64,000 bases of DNA from Pedobacter panaciterrae. Lineage in GTDB: Bacteria > Bacteroidota > Bacteroidia > Sphingobacteriales > Sphingobacteriaceae. Location: NCBI RefSeq assembly GCF_013204795.1, contig NZ_JABMKW010000017.1, forward strand, positions 62,001 through 126,000, read 5' to 3'. The position numbers and the translations under genes were made by a program. Of this stretch, positions 33,695 to 42,464 are shown piece after piece. How positions within the stretch are numbered: position 1 is the stretch's first letter; every line of letters starts with the position of its first letter. The notes under the pieces were generated by a model. That model made no database searches. It saw only the letters and a list, made by a program, of their open reading frames with translations, and had not been told where the DNA came from.

Positions 33695-35926
33695 TTATTG
33701 ATTTTTGTCGAGGAAATCGCTGGTGCGGTCTATCCCGAAGCTCATGAATATGCCTGCATAGAAAAATCGGGTGGCAGGCAGTGTTATGGGCACTTTATTG
33801 GTGCCATCCAGACTATAATTATATCCGAATACCTGCTTAGTGCCCAGTATATTATTTACCCCTACACTAAATCCGGAAACGGGCCTTTGCTTCCAGCTGC
33901 TGAAGATTGAAAAAAGGTGGGCAATCTGTAAGTTCATTACACTGTATGCTTTTGTTTTTCCCTGATCAAAGATCTTGCAGGCATTGTCATCAGCACTGTA
34001 TCTGATATCATAATACGGCCTTCCTGTAGCAATTGCATAGGATACATTCACATAGGTATTGATGTCCTGAAAATTTTGTTTAATTGCAATGGTTGCCGTA
34101 TGCGGCGTAGCAAAAGCAGGTTGCAAAGCAAATGGGTAATTGAGGTAATTGCGTTTGGTATCCAGGTAAGTATAAGTAACCCAGTAATCAAGATTTTTAA
34201 TCGTTTTTTTATCCCTGAAAAACAACTCTACCCCCTGTGCATATCCACTTCCTTCATTATTAATAACAGGGATTGTTTTTACAAGATCGTTGTATTGCTT
34301 ACGATAAGCCTCTATCCTGAGGAAACGGTTGTTTGCTTTTTTGGTATAGTTTAGCATGTAATGTGCTGCCCTTGAAAATTTCAGGTCAGTGCTCCGGTAC
34401 AAGATTTCGTTCAATGGTTCCTGGTAAAAAATGCCGTAAGCCAGATTGAATTGTCCGCCGTCTTTTAAACGATATGCCAGACTTGCACGTGGTGCCACAA
34501 CTGCCTTATTTAACAAAGAAGAGTACTCTATACGGGTTCCAATTTTTGCAGCCAGATTTTTTGCCAGGTAAATATCGCCCTCAACAAAAGCTGCCGATAG
34601 GTTGTCGATAATGGCAAGGGTACTATCGTTGGAAAAGCCCCTGTCCCGGTTATAAAAGTGCTCTGCTCCGAAACGCAGTGCCTGATTGTTTGAAAGTGTA
34701 TTGGTAAATACTATTCTACCCTGCGCAAAGTTAGATCTGAATAATTTTTGGGCATTCTTATAATTTAGTGCGTCATCTTCTAGATTTACGGGCTGTCCAT
34801 CGATGTTTAAAAGACCATTAATGGTATGATCCTCATTATAACTATAGACTAAACCTGCATCAACCTGCCATTTATCTGTTAAATAATCTTTATAGCTAAG
34901 GTTATTGTAGATGCTCTTTCCTTTTACCTGATAGCTGGATCTTAGTGCTGTGCTATCAATATCAGCATTACGCATACCAACATCACTGATGTTCCAGTTG
35001 GTATAAAACTTGAGCATTCCGGTTTTCCCTGTTTTTATTCTAAAATTCGCATCCCCCTCAATATATTCCGGCCCCCTAAAATAATCGGGTTTTTGTTTAA
35101 CAATAGAATTATAAAATGTTGCATTGCTATAGCGCAGTGTAACACCATAGCTGCTTTTCTTATTGCGCGATAACTGTTGTATACCTGCATTGGAACTTGG
35201 CGGAAAAATGGCAAAATAGGCCGATGATTTTTCAGGGAGCTCATTGCTTTCGAGAATCAGGGCACTACTCATTGCCTGGCCATATAATGCGGAATAACCA
35301 CCGGTACTAAAAAGTATACCCTTAAACAGAATCGGATTAACACGTGCATACTGCTGCACACCAGGCACCCTTGGATAGTTTGGATTTTTGAGCAGTGTAC
35401 CATCAATAAACTGCTTAGTCTCGTCGCCTGTTCCGCCGCGGACAAACAAGCCATCCAAATCGCCGACTTGTTGTGCGCCCGGCAAGGACCGCAGGGCTAA
35501 GGATAAATCAGCCATGCTCCCGGCAACAGTAAAGGCATCCATTGCGGTAAGAGAGGCCCCTTTAGCCTTATCGCTTGCTTCAAAAGACCCGGCACTAATG
35601 GTTACTTCGTTCAGCGTTCTGGTATCTGGCTTTAAAACAATGTCCAGATAAAGGGATGAATCTAAGCTGATGTCTTTTTTGAACAGTTTATAACCTATTG
35701 AGGATACAGATAGCACTTGTTTTCCTTTTAAACCTTCAATACTGAATTTACCTGTGCTATCTGTTTTAGCTCCTTTATTTGAAGGGCTTAATAAAACACT
35801 TGCAAGTGGAATAGCATTTCCTTTATCACTTTTTACAGTTCCTGAAATCCGGTATTGGCCAAAGGCAAAAGAGAAGGCCGATACCAACAAAATTATGATT
35901 ATGTATGTTGCGAAATTTGTTTTCAT
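33695..35926 (-). CDS. TonB-dependent receptor of a LytS/LytTR-linked operon
   Basis: A 743-aa receptor with a signal peptide (ending SFAFGQ), a carboxypeptidase-like domain (about 24-105), a plug with LPGAQQVGDLDGLFVRGG and a barrel. There is no STN domain. The gene follows a two-component system of the LytS/LytTR type by 74 bp and precedes a secreted TPR-like protein, so its expression is probably set by that system. The ligand is unknown. No siderophore or metal-binding partner is encoded nearby. Confidence 0.9.
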   Translation of the reverse strand: MKTNFATYIIIILLVSAFSFAFGQYRISGTVKSDKGNAIPLASVLLSPSNKGAKTDSTGKFSIEGLKGKQVLSVSSIGYKLFKKDISLDSSLYLDIVLKPDTRTLNEVTISAGSFEASDKAKGASLTAMDAFTVAGSMADLSLALRSLPGAQQVGDLDGLFVRGGTGDETKQFIDGTLLKNPNYPRVPGVQQYARVNPILFKGILFSTGGYSALYGQAMSSALILESNELPEKSSAYFAIFPPSSNAGIQQLSRNKKSSYGVTLRYSNATFYNSIVKQKPDYFRGPEYIEGDANFRIKTGKTGMLKFYTNWNISDVGMRNADIDSTALRSSYQVKGKSIYNNLSYKDYLTDKWQVDAGLVYSYNEDHTINGLLNIDGQPVNLEDDALNYKNAQKLFRSNFAQGRIVFTNTLSNNQALRFGAEHFYNRDRGFSNDSTLAIIDNLSAAFVEGDIYLAKNLAAKIGTRIEYSSLLNKAVVAPRASLAYRLKDGGQFNLAYGIFYQEPLNEILYRSTDLKFSRAAHYMLNYTKKANNRFLRIEAYRKQYNDLVKTIPVINNEGSGYAQGVELFFRDKKTIKNLDYWVTYTYLDTKRNYLNYPFALQPAFATPHTATIAIKQNFQDINTYVNVSYAIATGRPYYDIRYSADDNACKIFDQGKTKAYSVMNLQIAHLFSIFSSWKQRPVSGFSVGVNNILGTKQVFGYNYSLDGTNKVPITLPATRFFYAGIFMSFGIDRTSDFLDKNQ

Positions 35927-36000
35927 TGCCTGCGGGTTTTGTATAACTTACAGGCAAACTTATGCTGAAAACCAATGCAGTTTTTGGAGAGTAGACTACA

Positions 36001-36705
36001 TCAGAAATTTTGTAGACGAGACCGGAGATTCTCTTTATAAAACTCACTTACCGGAATTTCTTTATTGCCAATACAGACAAAATCCCTTTTAACGGCGGTT
36101 ATCTTTTGCACAACTACAAGAAAAGATTTATGGGTTCTTACAAAGGAATTTGCAGGAAGCTTTTCTTCCATTGCCTTCATGGTCATGCGGGTAAGCACCG
36201 GCTTATCGCTGGTCGACAAATGAATTTTGATGTAATCTTTTAACCCTTCTATATATTCAATATCTGCTACTACAATTTTAACAAGGGTATACTCTACATT
36301 TACAAAGAAGTCCTGAATCTCATTTACATCGTTGTTCTGATTATGCTGCAAACGGAACAATTCATTGGCGCGGTTACATGCTTTTAAAAAACGTTCGAAA
36401 CTGAAGGGCTTTAACAGATAATCTACTACCTGCTGATTGAACCCCTCCAACGCATATTGTTCATAGGCTGTTACCAGGATCACCATTGGCGGATGCTGCA
36501 AGGATTGCAGGAACTGCAGTCCGCTTAGACCGGGCATTTGTATGTCCAGAAAAATGAGGTCCACCTGTTCGGTTTGTAAAACTTCATAGGCTTCGAGTGC
36601 ATTTTTACAGGTTTTAATTAACTCTAAAAATGGCAGCTGCCGGATGTTATCTTCCAAAAGATCCCGAACCAGTTTTTCGTCATCAATGGCAATACATTTG
36701 ATCAT
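36001..36705 (-). CDS. LytTR response regulator
   Basis: A 234-aa two-domain regulator. The receiver (about 1-118) has the phosphoacceptor Asp in LIFLDIQMPG and the Lys in LLKPFSFERF. The LytTR DNA-binding domain (about 140-234) has VKIVVADIEYIEGLKDYIKI and FVRTHKSFLV. It overlaps the kinase gene by 4 bp (ATGA), a sign of translational coupling. Its likely target is the TonB receptor operon immediately downstream. Confidence 0.93.
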   Translation of the reverse strand: MIKCIAIDDEKLVRDLLEDNIRQLPFLELIKTCKNALEAYEVLQTEQVDLIFLDIQMPGLSGLQFLQSLQHPPMVILVTAYEQYALEGFNQQVVDYLLKPFSFERFLKACNRANELFRLQHNQNNDVNEIQDFFVNVEYTLVKIVVADIEYIEGLKDYIKIHLSTSDKPVLTRMTMKAMEEKLPANSFVRTHKSFLVVVQKITAVKRDFVCIGNKEIPVSEFYKENLRSRLQNF

Positions 36706-37727
36706 TTAAGCATTAAAGTTAAGGTAATATGGAACAAATTGTTTTCCGTTTTAATTTTTAAGTTATGCTTGCCTTTATAAAGCAGATCTAATCGGGATTT
36801 AACATTGGCCAGTCCGATGCCCGAATTTTCATCTTTACTGGAGTTGGGCTGATCATCAATCTGGTTCTCTACTTCAAATAGCAGCACATCATTTTTTACG
36901 GACGTACTTATGCTTATTTTAGGATACCCCTGGTGGGCGACACCATGTTTAAAAGCATTTTCGACAAAAGGGATGAGCAGCATTGGCTCAATGGAATAAT
37001 CTCCATTTTCTATGCCAGGATCTACGTTGTAGTTGATTTCAACATCGTTACCAAAACGCAATTTCTGTAATTCTATATAGTTATTAAGATAAGAAACCTC
37101 TTTGCCCAGCGCTACCTTTTTCCCTTGTGTATCGTACAACATATAGCGCATGAGTTCAGAAAGCATGATCAGAGAAGGTTCCATTTGATCTGATTTCTTT
37201 CTGGCCAGCGATACCAGGTTGGTAAGCACATTGAACAGGAAATGTGGACTGATCTGAGAGCGCAGAAACTTTAATTCGGTAGACAGCTGTTCTGCTTCGA
37301 TCTTTTGCTGTTTCCTGTCGGATATGATCTTATCAACTACCTTACGATAAACAATACTAATTACAAATATTCCGATAGAAGGTGCAAAGACAAATTTATA
37401 AGCCGACATGTCGTTTAGGACATCGGGGAACCACCATAAAAGCAGGTGGTATTTTAACTGAAAGGAACTGATTATAAGAATTGCCGATGCAATAATGTAT
37501 AACCACCACCACCGCCGGTTTAGTAACCGGGGTATGAGGTAAAAGGCATTAAAATAAAATATAAAAAGATGAATAAAACCCGCAAGGGTAAAGAAAGGCC
37601 CTGGTATAGGCCCTATTTTATAATCGTGTTCTGCAGAGGAAACAAAATAAGGTAACAAGAGGATCATTCCCCAGACAAATACATGAAGGGCAATACTGAT
37701 GTGCTGGAATTTAACAGATATTTTCAT
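36702..37727 (-). CDS. LytS-type sensor histidine kinase
   Basis: A 341-aa kinase of the His_kinase/HATPase family with four membrane helices in the first 145 residues. The phospho-acceptor motif is QISPHFLFNVLTNLVSLAR, and the ATP-binding region has PFVENAFKHG and GIGLANVKSRL. There is no extracellular sensor domain, so the stimulus is probably sensed in the membrane. It forms a pair with the overlapping LytTR regulator. Confidence 0.92.
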   Translation of the reverse strand: MKISVKFQHISIALHVFVWGMILLLPYFVSSAEHDYKIGPIPGPFFTLAGFIHLFIFYFNAFYLIPRLLNRRWWWLYIIASAILIISSFQLKYHLLLWWFPDVLNDMSAYKFVFAPSIGIFVISIVYRKVVDKIISDRKQQKIEAEQLSTELKFLRSQISPHFLFNVLTNLVSLARKKSDQMEPSLIMLSELMRYMLYDTQGKKVALGKEVSYLNNYIELQKLRFGNDVEINYNVDPGIENGDYSIEPMLLIPFVENAFKHGVAHQGYPKISISTSVKNDVLLFEVENQIDDQPNSSKDENSGIGLANVKSRLDLLYKGKHNLKIKTENNLFHITLTLMLK

Positions 37728-37833
37728 TAGCCTCTAGTAACAAATTACAAAGCTACTTATTCATACATGTAACGAAATAAAGAGTAGACGAAGCAGGCAA
37801 TTGTAGCGACAACAGCCTGCTTTTACTATGGCA

Positions 37834-39198
37834 CTAGCTTCTCAAGTGCCAGGCTTTAGGCTTGGCAAAAGCACGCAAACCCTGGTGGGATAAGGTAGCA
37901 CCTATACCCGAATGTTTTCTGCCACTCCATGGCACGCCCGCACTTACCCTGTCGCAGCAATTCCAATATCCCGTACCGGAATCAATTTGCGAAAGAATGT
38001 GTTCTGCCCTATCTATGTTATCAGAATAAACGGAAGCTGTAAGCCCATAGGCCGTATCCTTCATCATCTCCAATGCTTCATCGTCATCCGCTACTTTCAT
38101 AATTCCAATTATAGGCCCAAAGCTTTCTTCCTGCATCACCTTCATATCATTAGTTACATTGGTGAGAACAGTAGGTTCAAAATAATGCCCGATATGGCCT
38201 TTGCGTTTACCCCCCTGCAATAGAGTAGCTCCTTTTTCTATAGCATCTTCTACCTGATGCTTTAGTACATCAATTTGTTCCTTTCTGGTTAAAGCGCCTA
38301 TATAAACTCCATCTTCTGTTGGTGGGCCCGATTTCCATGATTTTACTTCTTTTACAAAGGCGGCCACATAATCGTCATATACATTTTCATGCACGTAGAT
38401 ACGCTCTACCGCGCAACAGCTTTGTCCGTTGTTATAGAAGGCCCCATCAGCGGTACCCGCAGCTACTGCAACAATATCTTTTACATCATCTGCAACATAG
38501 AGCGGATCTTTACCGCCAAGCTCCAGCTGACAAGGAACCATCTTTTTGGCTACTCGTTCGTAAATGTGTTTTCCTGTTTTATAGGAACCGGTAAAGAAAT
38601 AACCATCGAAATCCATATCTAATAAATGTTCTCCTGTTTCTTTAGCCCCGATAGCGATCTGAAAAACATTTTCAGGTACACCTGCTTTTTTAAGTAGGCG
38701 CTCAATTTCCAGTCCTGTTAAAGAAGCATATTCCGAAGGTTTATACATTACTGCATTTCCGGCAAGCAGGGCTGGCACAAATACGTTTACCCCAACCAGA
38801 TATGGATAGTTCCAGGCCGATATGTTACAGATTACACCAAGCGGATCATAAGAGATCTTTTCTTTCAGTTCATCGGTATCAGTAACCCACTCATCTGAAA
38901 GGTATTTCTCTGCATTGCTAATCATCCATTGAATCCTTGTTCTGGCCCCGTTAAGTTCATTGCGCGATTGCTGTAAGGGCTTGCCTACCTCAGAAGTAAG
39001 TATTGCCGCAAGTTTTTCTTTTTCTAAATCCAGCAAATCGTAAAACCGATGGATAACGGCAATGCGTCCTTTTAATGATTGCTTTGCCCAGTGTTTTTGA
39101 GCAGCTTTAAGCAGGTTATATTTATTATCTAACGATGCCTTGTCGTTTTCTATTAATATGGTAATAATTTCCTCTGTAGCCGGATTTACAACATTCAT
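37834..39198 (-). CDS. Aldehyde dehydrogenase (predicted gamma-glutamyl-aminoaldehyde oxidising)
   Basis: A 454-aa NAD(P)-dependent enzyme with the Rossmann segment ITGS-like FTGSYKTG, the LELGGKDP general-base Glu (about 227) and the active Cys in GQSCCA (C261 or C262). The sequence is of the succinate-semialdehyde or amino-aldehyde class. It overlaps the gamma-glutamyl hydrolase gene by 4 bp (ATGA). In the proposed pathway it oxidises the gamma-glutamyl aminoaldehyde made by the iron alcohol dehydrogenase to the corresponding acid, which is gamma-glutamylglycine if the substrate is ethanolamine. It is the last gene of the operon. Confidence 0.88.
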   Translation of the reverse strand: MNVVNPATEEIITILIENDKASLDNKYNLLKAAQKHWAKQSLKGRIAVIHRFYDLLDLEKEKLAAILTSEVGKPLQQSRNELNGARTRIQWMISNAEKYLSDEWVTDTDELKEKISYDPLGVICNISAWNYPYLVGVNVFVPALLAGNAVMYKPSEYASLTGLEIERLLKKAGVPENVFQIAIGAKETGEHLLDMDFDGYFFTGSYKTGKHIYERVAKKMVPCQLELGGKDPLYVADDVKDIVAVAAGTADGAFYNNGQSCCAVERIYVHENVYDDYVAAFVKEVKSWKSGPPTEDGVYIGALTRKEQIDVLKHQVEDAIEKGATLLQGGKRKGHIGHYFEPTVLTNVTNDMKVMQEESFGPIIGIMKVADDDEALEMMKDTAYGLTASVYSDNIDRAEHILSQIDSGTGYWNCCDRVSAGVPWSGRKHSGIGATLSHQGLRAFAKPKAWHLRS

Positions 39199-39911
39199 CT
39201 TTTATGATTTTTTACTGCTTCTATAAACTGTTCTTTAACTTTTTGAGAGAGTGGGTTCGATTCCTTTTCTTTCATTCTTTCAGGATGCCATTGTACGCCT
39301 AGCATAAAAGCTTTGTCGGTTTTATCTTTAAATTCCAGGGCTTCAATGATACCGTCGTCGGTATCTGAATACGCACTAACCATTAAATTCTCACCAAGGT
39401 AATTCGGATTAATTCCCTGATGGTGGGCGCTGTTTACTTCTCCTTTTTCTACACCGGTTACGCTATACAGCAAGCTTTCCTTTTTAACATTTACGCCATG
39501 TACTTTGTCCTCAGCAACTTTTTTGTGGATTTGATTCACCTGCTCGCCATTGTCTTCAAATACTTTGCCCCCCTCAAGGATATTAACATATTGCATGCCC
39601 CGGCAGATTCCCAGAACAGGTACTTTGTGATCTTGTGAATAGGTATAAATCTGTAGTTCAAACTGATCTCTTTCGGGTAAAAACACATCCGGCTTATGTG
39701 GATAATCTTGTACCCCACCATACAATTCAGGAACTACGTCTATTCCCCCGGTTAAAACAAAGCCATCACATAACTGAAAATCGTAAATATTATCCTTTTG
39801 AAAAGAAAGCTCTATGAGTTCAATTTCATCTCCCAATTCCTGCGAGGTAAACCAATTCCAATAGTTCTGAAAATTGGTTTCGGTATAGCTTATTCCAATC
39901 TTTTTTTTCAT
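39195..39911 (-). CDS. Class I glutamine-amidotransferase-like gamma-glutamyl hydrolase (PuuD-like)
   Basis: A 238-aa enzyme of the gamma-glutamyl-gamma-aminobutyrate hydrolase family. The triad is visible: nucleophile Cys in LGICRGMQ (C103) and His/Glu in LGVQWHPERM. GGIDVVPELY near residue 56 is also typical of PuuD. It cleaves a gamma-glutamyl amide to glutamate plus the free amino acid. It lies 10 bp after the iron alcohol dehydrogenase and overlaps the aldehyde dehydrogenase. This closes a route in which glutamate is lent and then recovered. Confidence 0.88.
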   Translation of the reverse strand: MKKKIGISYTETNFQNYWNWFTSQELGDEIELIELSFQKDNIYDFQLCDGFVLTGGIDVVPELYGGVQDYPHKPDVFLPERDQFELQIYTYSQDHKVPVLGICRGMQYVNILEGGKVFEDNGEQVNQIHKKVAEDKVHGVNVKKESLLYSVTGVEKGEVNSAHHQGINPNYLGENLMVSAYSDTDDGIIEALEFKDKTDKAFMLGVQWHPERMKEKESNPLSQKVKEQFIEAVKNHKR

Positions 39912-39921
39912 TAGAATATCA

Positions 39922-41070
39922 TTAAAGCGCCTTTAAATACAGTTGTTTAAAATCTTCGCGGCTTACCGGTTTAGGATTGTTAGGATGTGCAAAATCGGCA
40001 AGGGCGAGGTCTGCTAGTGTTTCTATATGTTCGGGTTTTACACCGATGTCTCTTAAATGATGCGGGATATTTACTTTAGTATTCAGTTCAAAAAGGTATT
40101 TTACCACCGCTTCGCCTGTTTCTTCTTTTAATTCAAGCGTCCGGGCTATCCTGCGGAATTTGTCTTCAAAGCCGGCAATATTAAATTCCATTCCGTATGG
40201 GATGTTTACCGCATTGGCCAAACCATGATGCGTATCGAGTAAGGAAGAAAGTGGATGTGCGAGAGAATGCACCACACCAAGTCCTTTTTGAAAAGCAATT
40301 GCGCCCATCATAGAGGCCATCAGCATTTTACTTCTGCTTTCCAGATCAGGTTTGTTTGTCGCTTTTTCGAGCGCGTCTTTTATTAACGAAATGCCCTCTA
40401 GTGCTATACCATCGCACAGCGGTTGCGGATTTTTTGCCAGAAACGCCTCCATATTGTGGGTAAGCGCATCCATACCTGTTGCTGCCGTTATAAATGGAGG
40501 TAAATCCATAGTAAGTACCGGATCAGCAAATACAATTTGTGCCATTAACTTTGGAGAGAACAGGATCTTTTTCTGATGTGTTTCATCATCAGCGATAATA
40601 GCACTTCTGCCTACTTCGCTTCCGGTTCCCGAGGTGGTTGGAATGGTAATAAAATGTGGGACATCGTTGGTAACGTAAACATCCCCACCAATCAGGTCAT
40701 CGTATTTAAACAGATCCTCGCGGTGATTTACCCTTAACACAATTGCCCTGGCCACATCCAATGCTGCACCGCCACCAATACCAATAATGCTATCTCTGGA
40801 AGTATTATCCCACACATCGCCCCCTTTGTATACATCGCTTTTTACAGGGTTTTTGTGAATGTCGTTAAATACTTCTACTGAAATGTTATGCGCTTGTAAA
40901 TCGGCTACAATGGCTTTAAAAAATGGCAATGAAGCTATGGTTGGATCGGTAACGATCATTGGCCGTTTTAATCCATTCTTTTGCAAATAAGCGGGCAATT
41001 CCTTTATAGCCCCAGCTCCGAAACGAATGGTGGTTGGGAAATTATACTGATATACTTTATCGAATGTCAT
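39922..41070 (-). CDS. Iron-containing alcohol dehydrogenase
   Basis: A 382-aa group III (Fe-ADH) dehydrogenase. The NAD-binding motif is GGGAALDVARA, followed by TIPTTSGTGSEV. The metal-binding His residues lie in HSLAHPLSSLLDTHHGLANA. These enzymes oxidise primary alcohols to aldehydes or the reverse. It sits between a gamma-glutamyl ligase and a gamma-glutamyl hydrolase, in the place that the flavin amine oxidase PuuB has in the putrescine pathway. That position points to a substrate with a hydroxyl rather than a second amine. Confidence 0.9.
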   Translation of the reverse strand: MTFDKVYQYNFPTTIRFGAGAIKELPAYLQKNGLKRPMIVTDPTIASLPFFKAIVADLQAHNISVEVFNDIHKNPVKSDVYKGGDVWDNTSRDSIIGIGGGAALDVARAIVLRVNHREDLFKYDDLIGGDVYVTNDVPHFITIPTTSGTGSEVGRSAIIADDETHQKKILFSPKLMAQIVFADPVLTMDLPPFITAATGMDALTHNMEAFLAKNPQPLCDGIALEGISLIKDALEKATNKPDLESRSKMLMASMMGAIAFQKGLGVVHSLAHPLSSLLDTHHGLANAVNIPYGMEFNIAGFEDKFRRIARTLELKEETGEAVVKYLFELNTKVNIPHHLRDIGVKPEHIETLADLALADFAHPNNPKPVSREDFKQLYLKAL

Positions 41071-41105
41071 ATGTATGGTTACTATTAATCAAATTATACC
41101 TGAGG

Positions 41106-42464
41106 TTAAATAATTTCAAAGTAGCGTTTAAGCTCCCAATCTGTTACTACTTTGGCGTACTGCTTCCATTCCCACTCTCTTGTTAACGTAAAATGCTCAA
41201 CAAACTGATCGCCAAACAGCTCTTTTGCTACTGTTGATTGTTTCATTTTTTGGGTAGCTTCATAAAGGTTGGCCGGCAATACTCCGTTTGAAAGATCCCG
41301 GTAACCATTTCCTTCGGTAGCCTCCTTTTCCAGTTTCATTTTGTTTTTAACTCCATATAAACCCGCAGCAAGGCAGGCAGCCAAAGCCAGATATGGATTA
41401 GTATCGGAACCTACTACCCTTGTTTCCAGACGCGTTGCTTTTGCGTTGCAAGGCAATGCCCTTAAGGCAACCGTTCTGTTGTCGATACCCCAGGTTAGGG
41501 TAGTTGGGGCCCAGGCCCCTTCAACCAATCGTTTATAACTGTTAATGGTCGGAGCAATCATTGGCAATATTTGCGGCAAACAATGCAATTGCCCAGCTAT
41601 ATAGCTTTTCATCAGTTCACTCATTTTGTGCGGATCCTTTTCGTCGTAAAACAGGTTATGTTTCGAATCCTTATCCCACAAACTCTGATGAACATGTCCG
41701 CTGCAACCAGGAAGATGTTCAGTAATCTTTGCCATAAAGGTAGCCATAACCCCGTGCTTATAGGCAATTTCCTTGACCGCAGTTTTAAACAATACCGCCT
41801 GATCTGCCGCCTGTAAAACAGGCGCATATTTAATGGCTGCTTCGTAAACCCCTGGCCCGGTTTCTGTATGTAAGCCCTCTATAGGTATTCCGAATTTGCA
41901 AAGCAGATCAAAAAGATCTGTCATGTATTCATTTTTTAAGGTACTCCGTAAAATGGAGTAACCAAACATTCCAGGAGTTAAGGGTGTAAGGTTTTGATAG
42001 CCTTTTTGGTGTGCTGTTTCTGGTGTTTCTGCAAAATTGAACCATTCGAATTCTTGTGAAAAATAGGGTGAAAAGCCACTTTGTTCAGTATCTGCCAACA
42101 CCTTACGCAGTAACTGCCGCGGACAGGTATATCCTGGTATTTCATCATCATCTACGAAGTCGCCCAGGAAAAAAGGAATATCATTTTCCCAGGGTATTTT
42201 ACGGAATGTACTTAGGTCAAGCTTTACCAGTGCATCGGGATAGCCGGTATGCCAGCCTGTAAATTTCACATTATCGTAAGCTACATCACCCATATCCCAC
42301 CCAAAAGTAACATCACAAAATCCTAATCTTCCTTCTGCTAAAGAAATGAACTTTTCGGCAGAGATATACTTGCCTCTTAAAACGCCATCAATATCGGCAA
42401 CGGCGAGTTTTACTTTTCCTGACGGATGCTGCTTTACATATGCTAATATTTCTTGTGTTGTCAT
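41106..42464 (-). CDS. Glutamine synthetase-family gamma-glutamyl-amine ligase (PuuA/GlnA4 type)
   Basis: A 452-aa ATP-dependent ligase of the glutamine synthetase superfamily. It has an N-terminal beta-grasp opening (VKLAVADIDGVLRGKY), metal and glutamate residues in HTETGPGVYE and GCSGHVHQSLWD, and ATP/phosphate residues in WGIDNRTVALR and TRLETRVVGSD. It lacks the adenylylation Tyr loop of housekeeping GlnA. Family relatives attach glutamate to putrescine or to ethanolamine (gamma-glutamylethanolamide). It overlaps the permease gene by 4 bp, which points to direct coupling between uptake and gamma-glutamylation. Confidence 0.88.
   Translation of the reverse strand: MTTQEILAYVKQHPSGKVKLAVADIDGVLRGKYISAEKFISLAEGRLGFCDVTFGWDMGDVAYDNVKFTGWHTGYPDALVKLDLSTFRKIPWENDIPFFLGDFVDDDEIPGYTCPRQLLRKVLADTEQSGFSPYFSQEFEWFNFAETPETAHQKGYQNLTPLTPGMFGYSILRSTLKNEYMTDLFDLLCKFGIPIEGLHTETGPGVYEAAIKYAPVLQAADQAVLFKTAVKEIAYKHGVMATFMAKITEHLPGCSGHVHQSLWDKDSKHNLFYDEKDPHKMSELMKSYIAGQLHCLPQILPMIAPTINSYKRLVEGAWAPTTLTWGIDNRTVALRALPCNAKATRLETRVVGSDTNPYLALAACLAAGLYGVKNKMKLEKEATEGNGYRDLSNGVLPANLYEATQKMKQSTVAKELFGDQFVEHFTLTREWEWKQYAKVVTDWELKRYFEII

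Noticed and set aside
37834..42464. A classical putrescine (Puu) operon
   Set aside because: No flavin amine oxidase (PuuB) is present, an iron alcohol dehydrogenase takes its place, and the permease resembles the ethanolamine branch. Putrescine is kept only as a fallback substrate.
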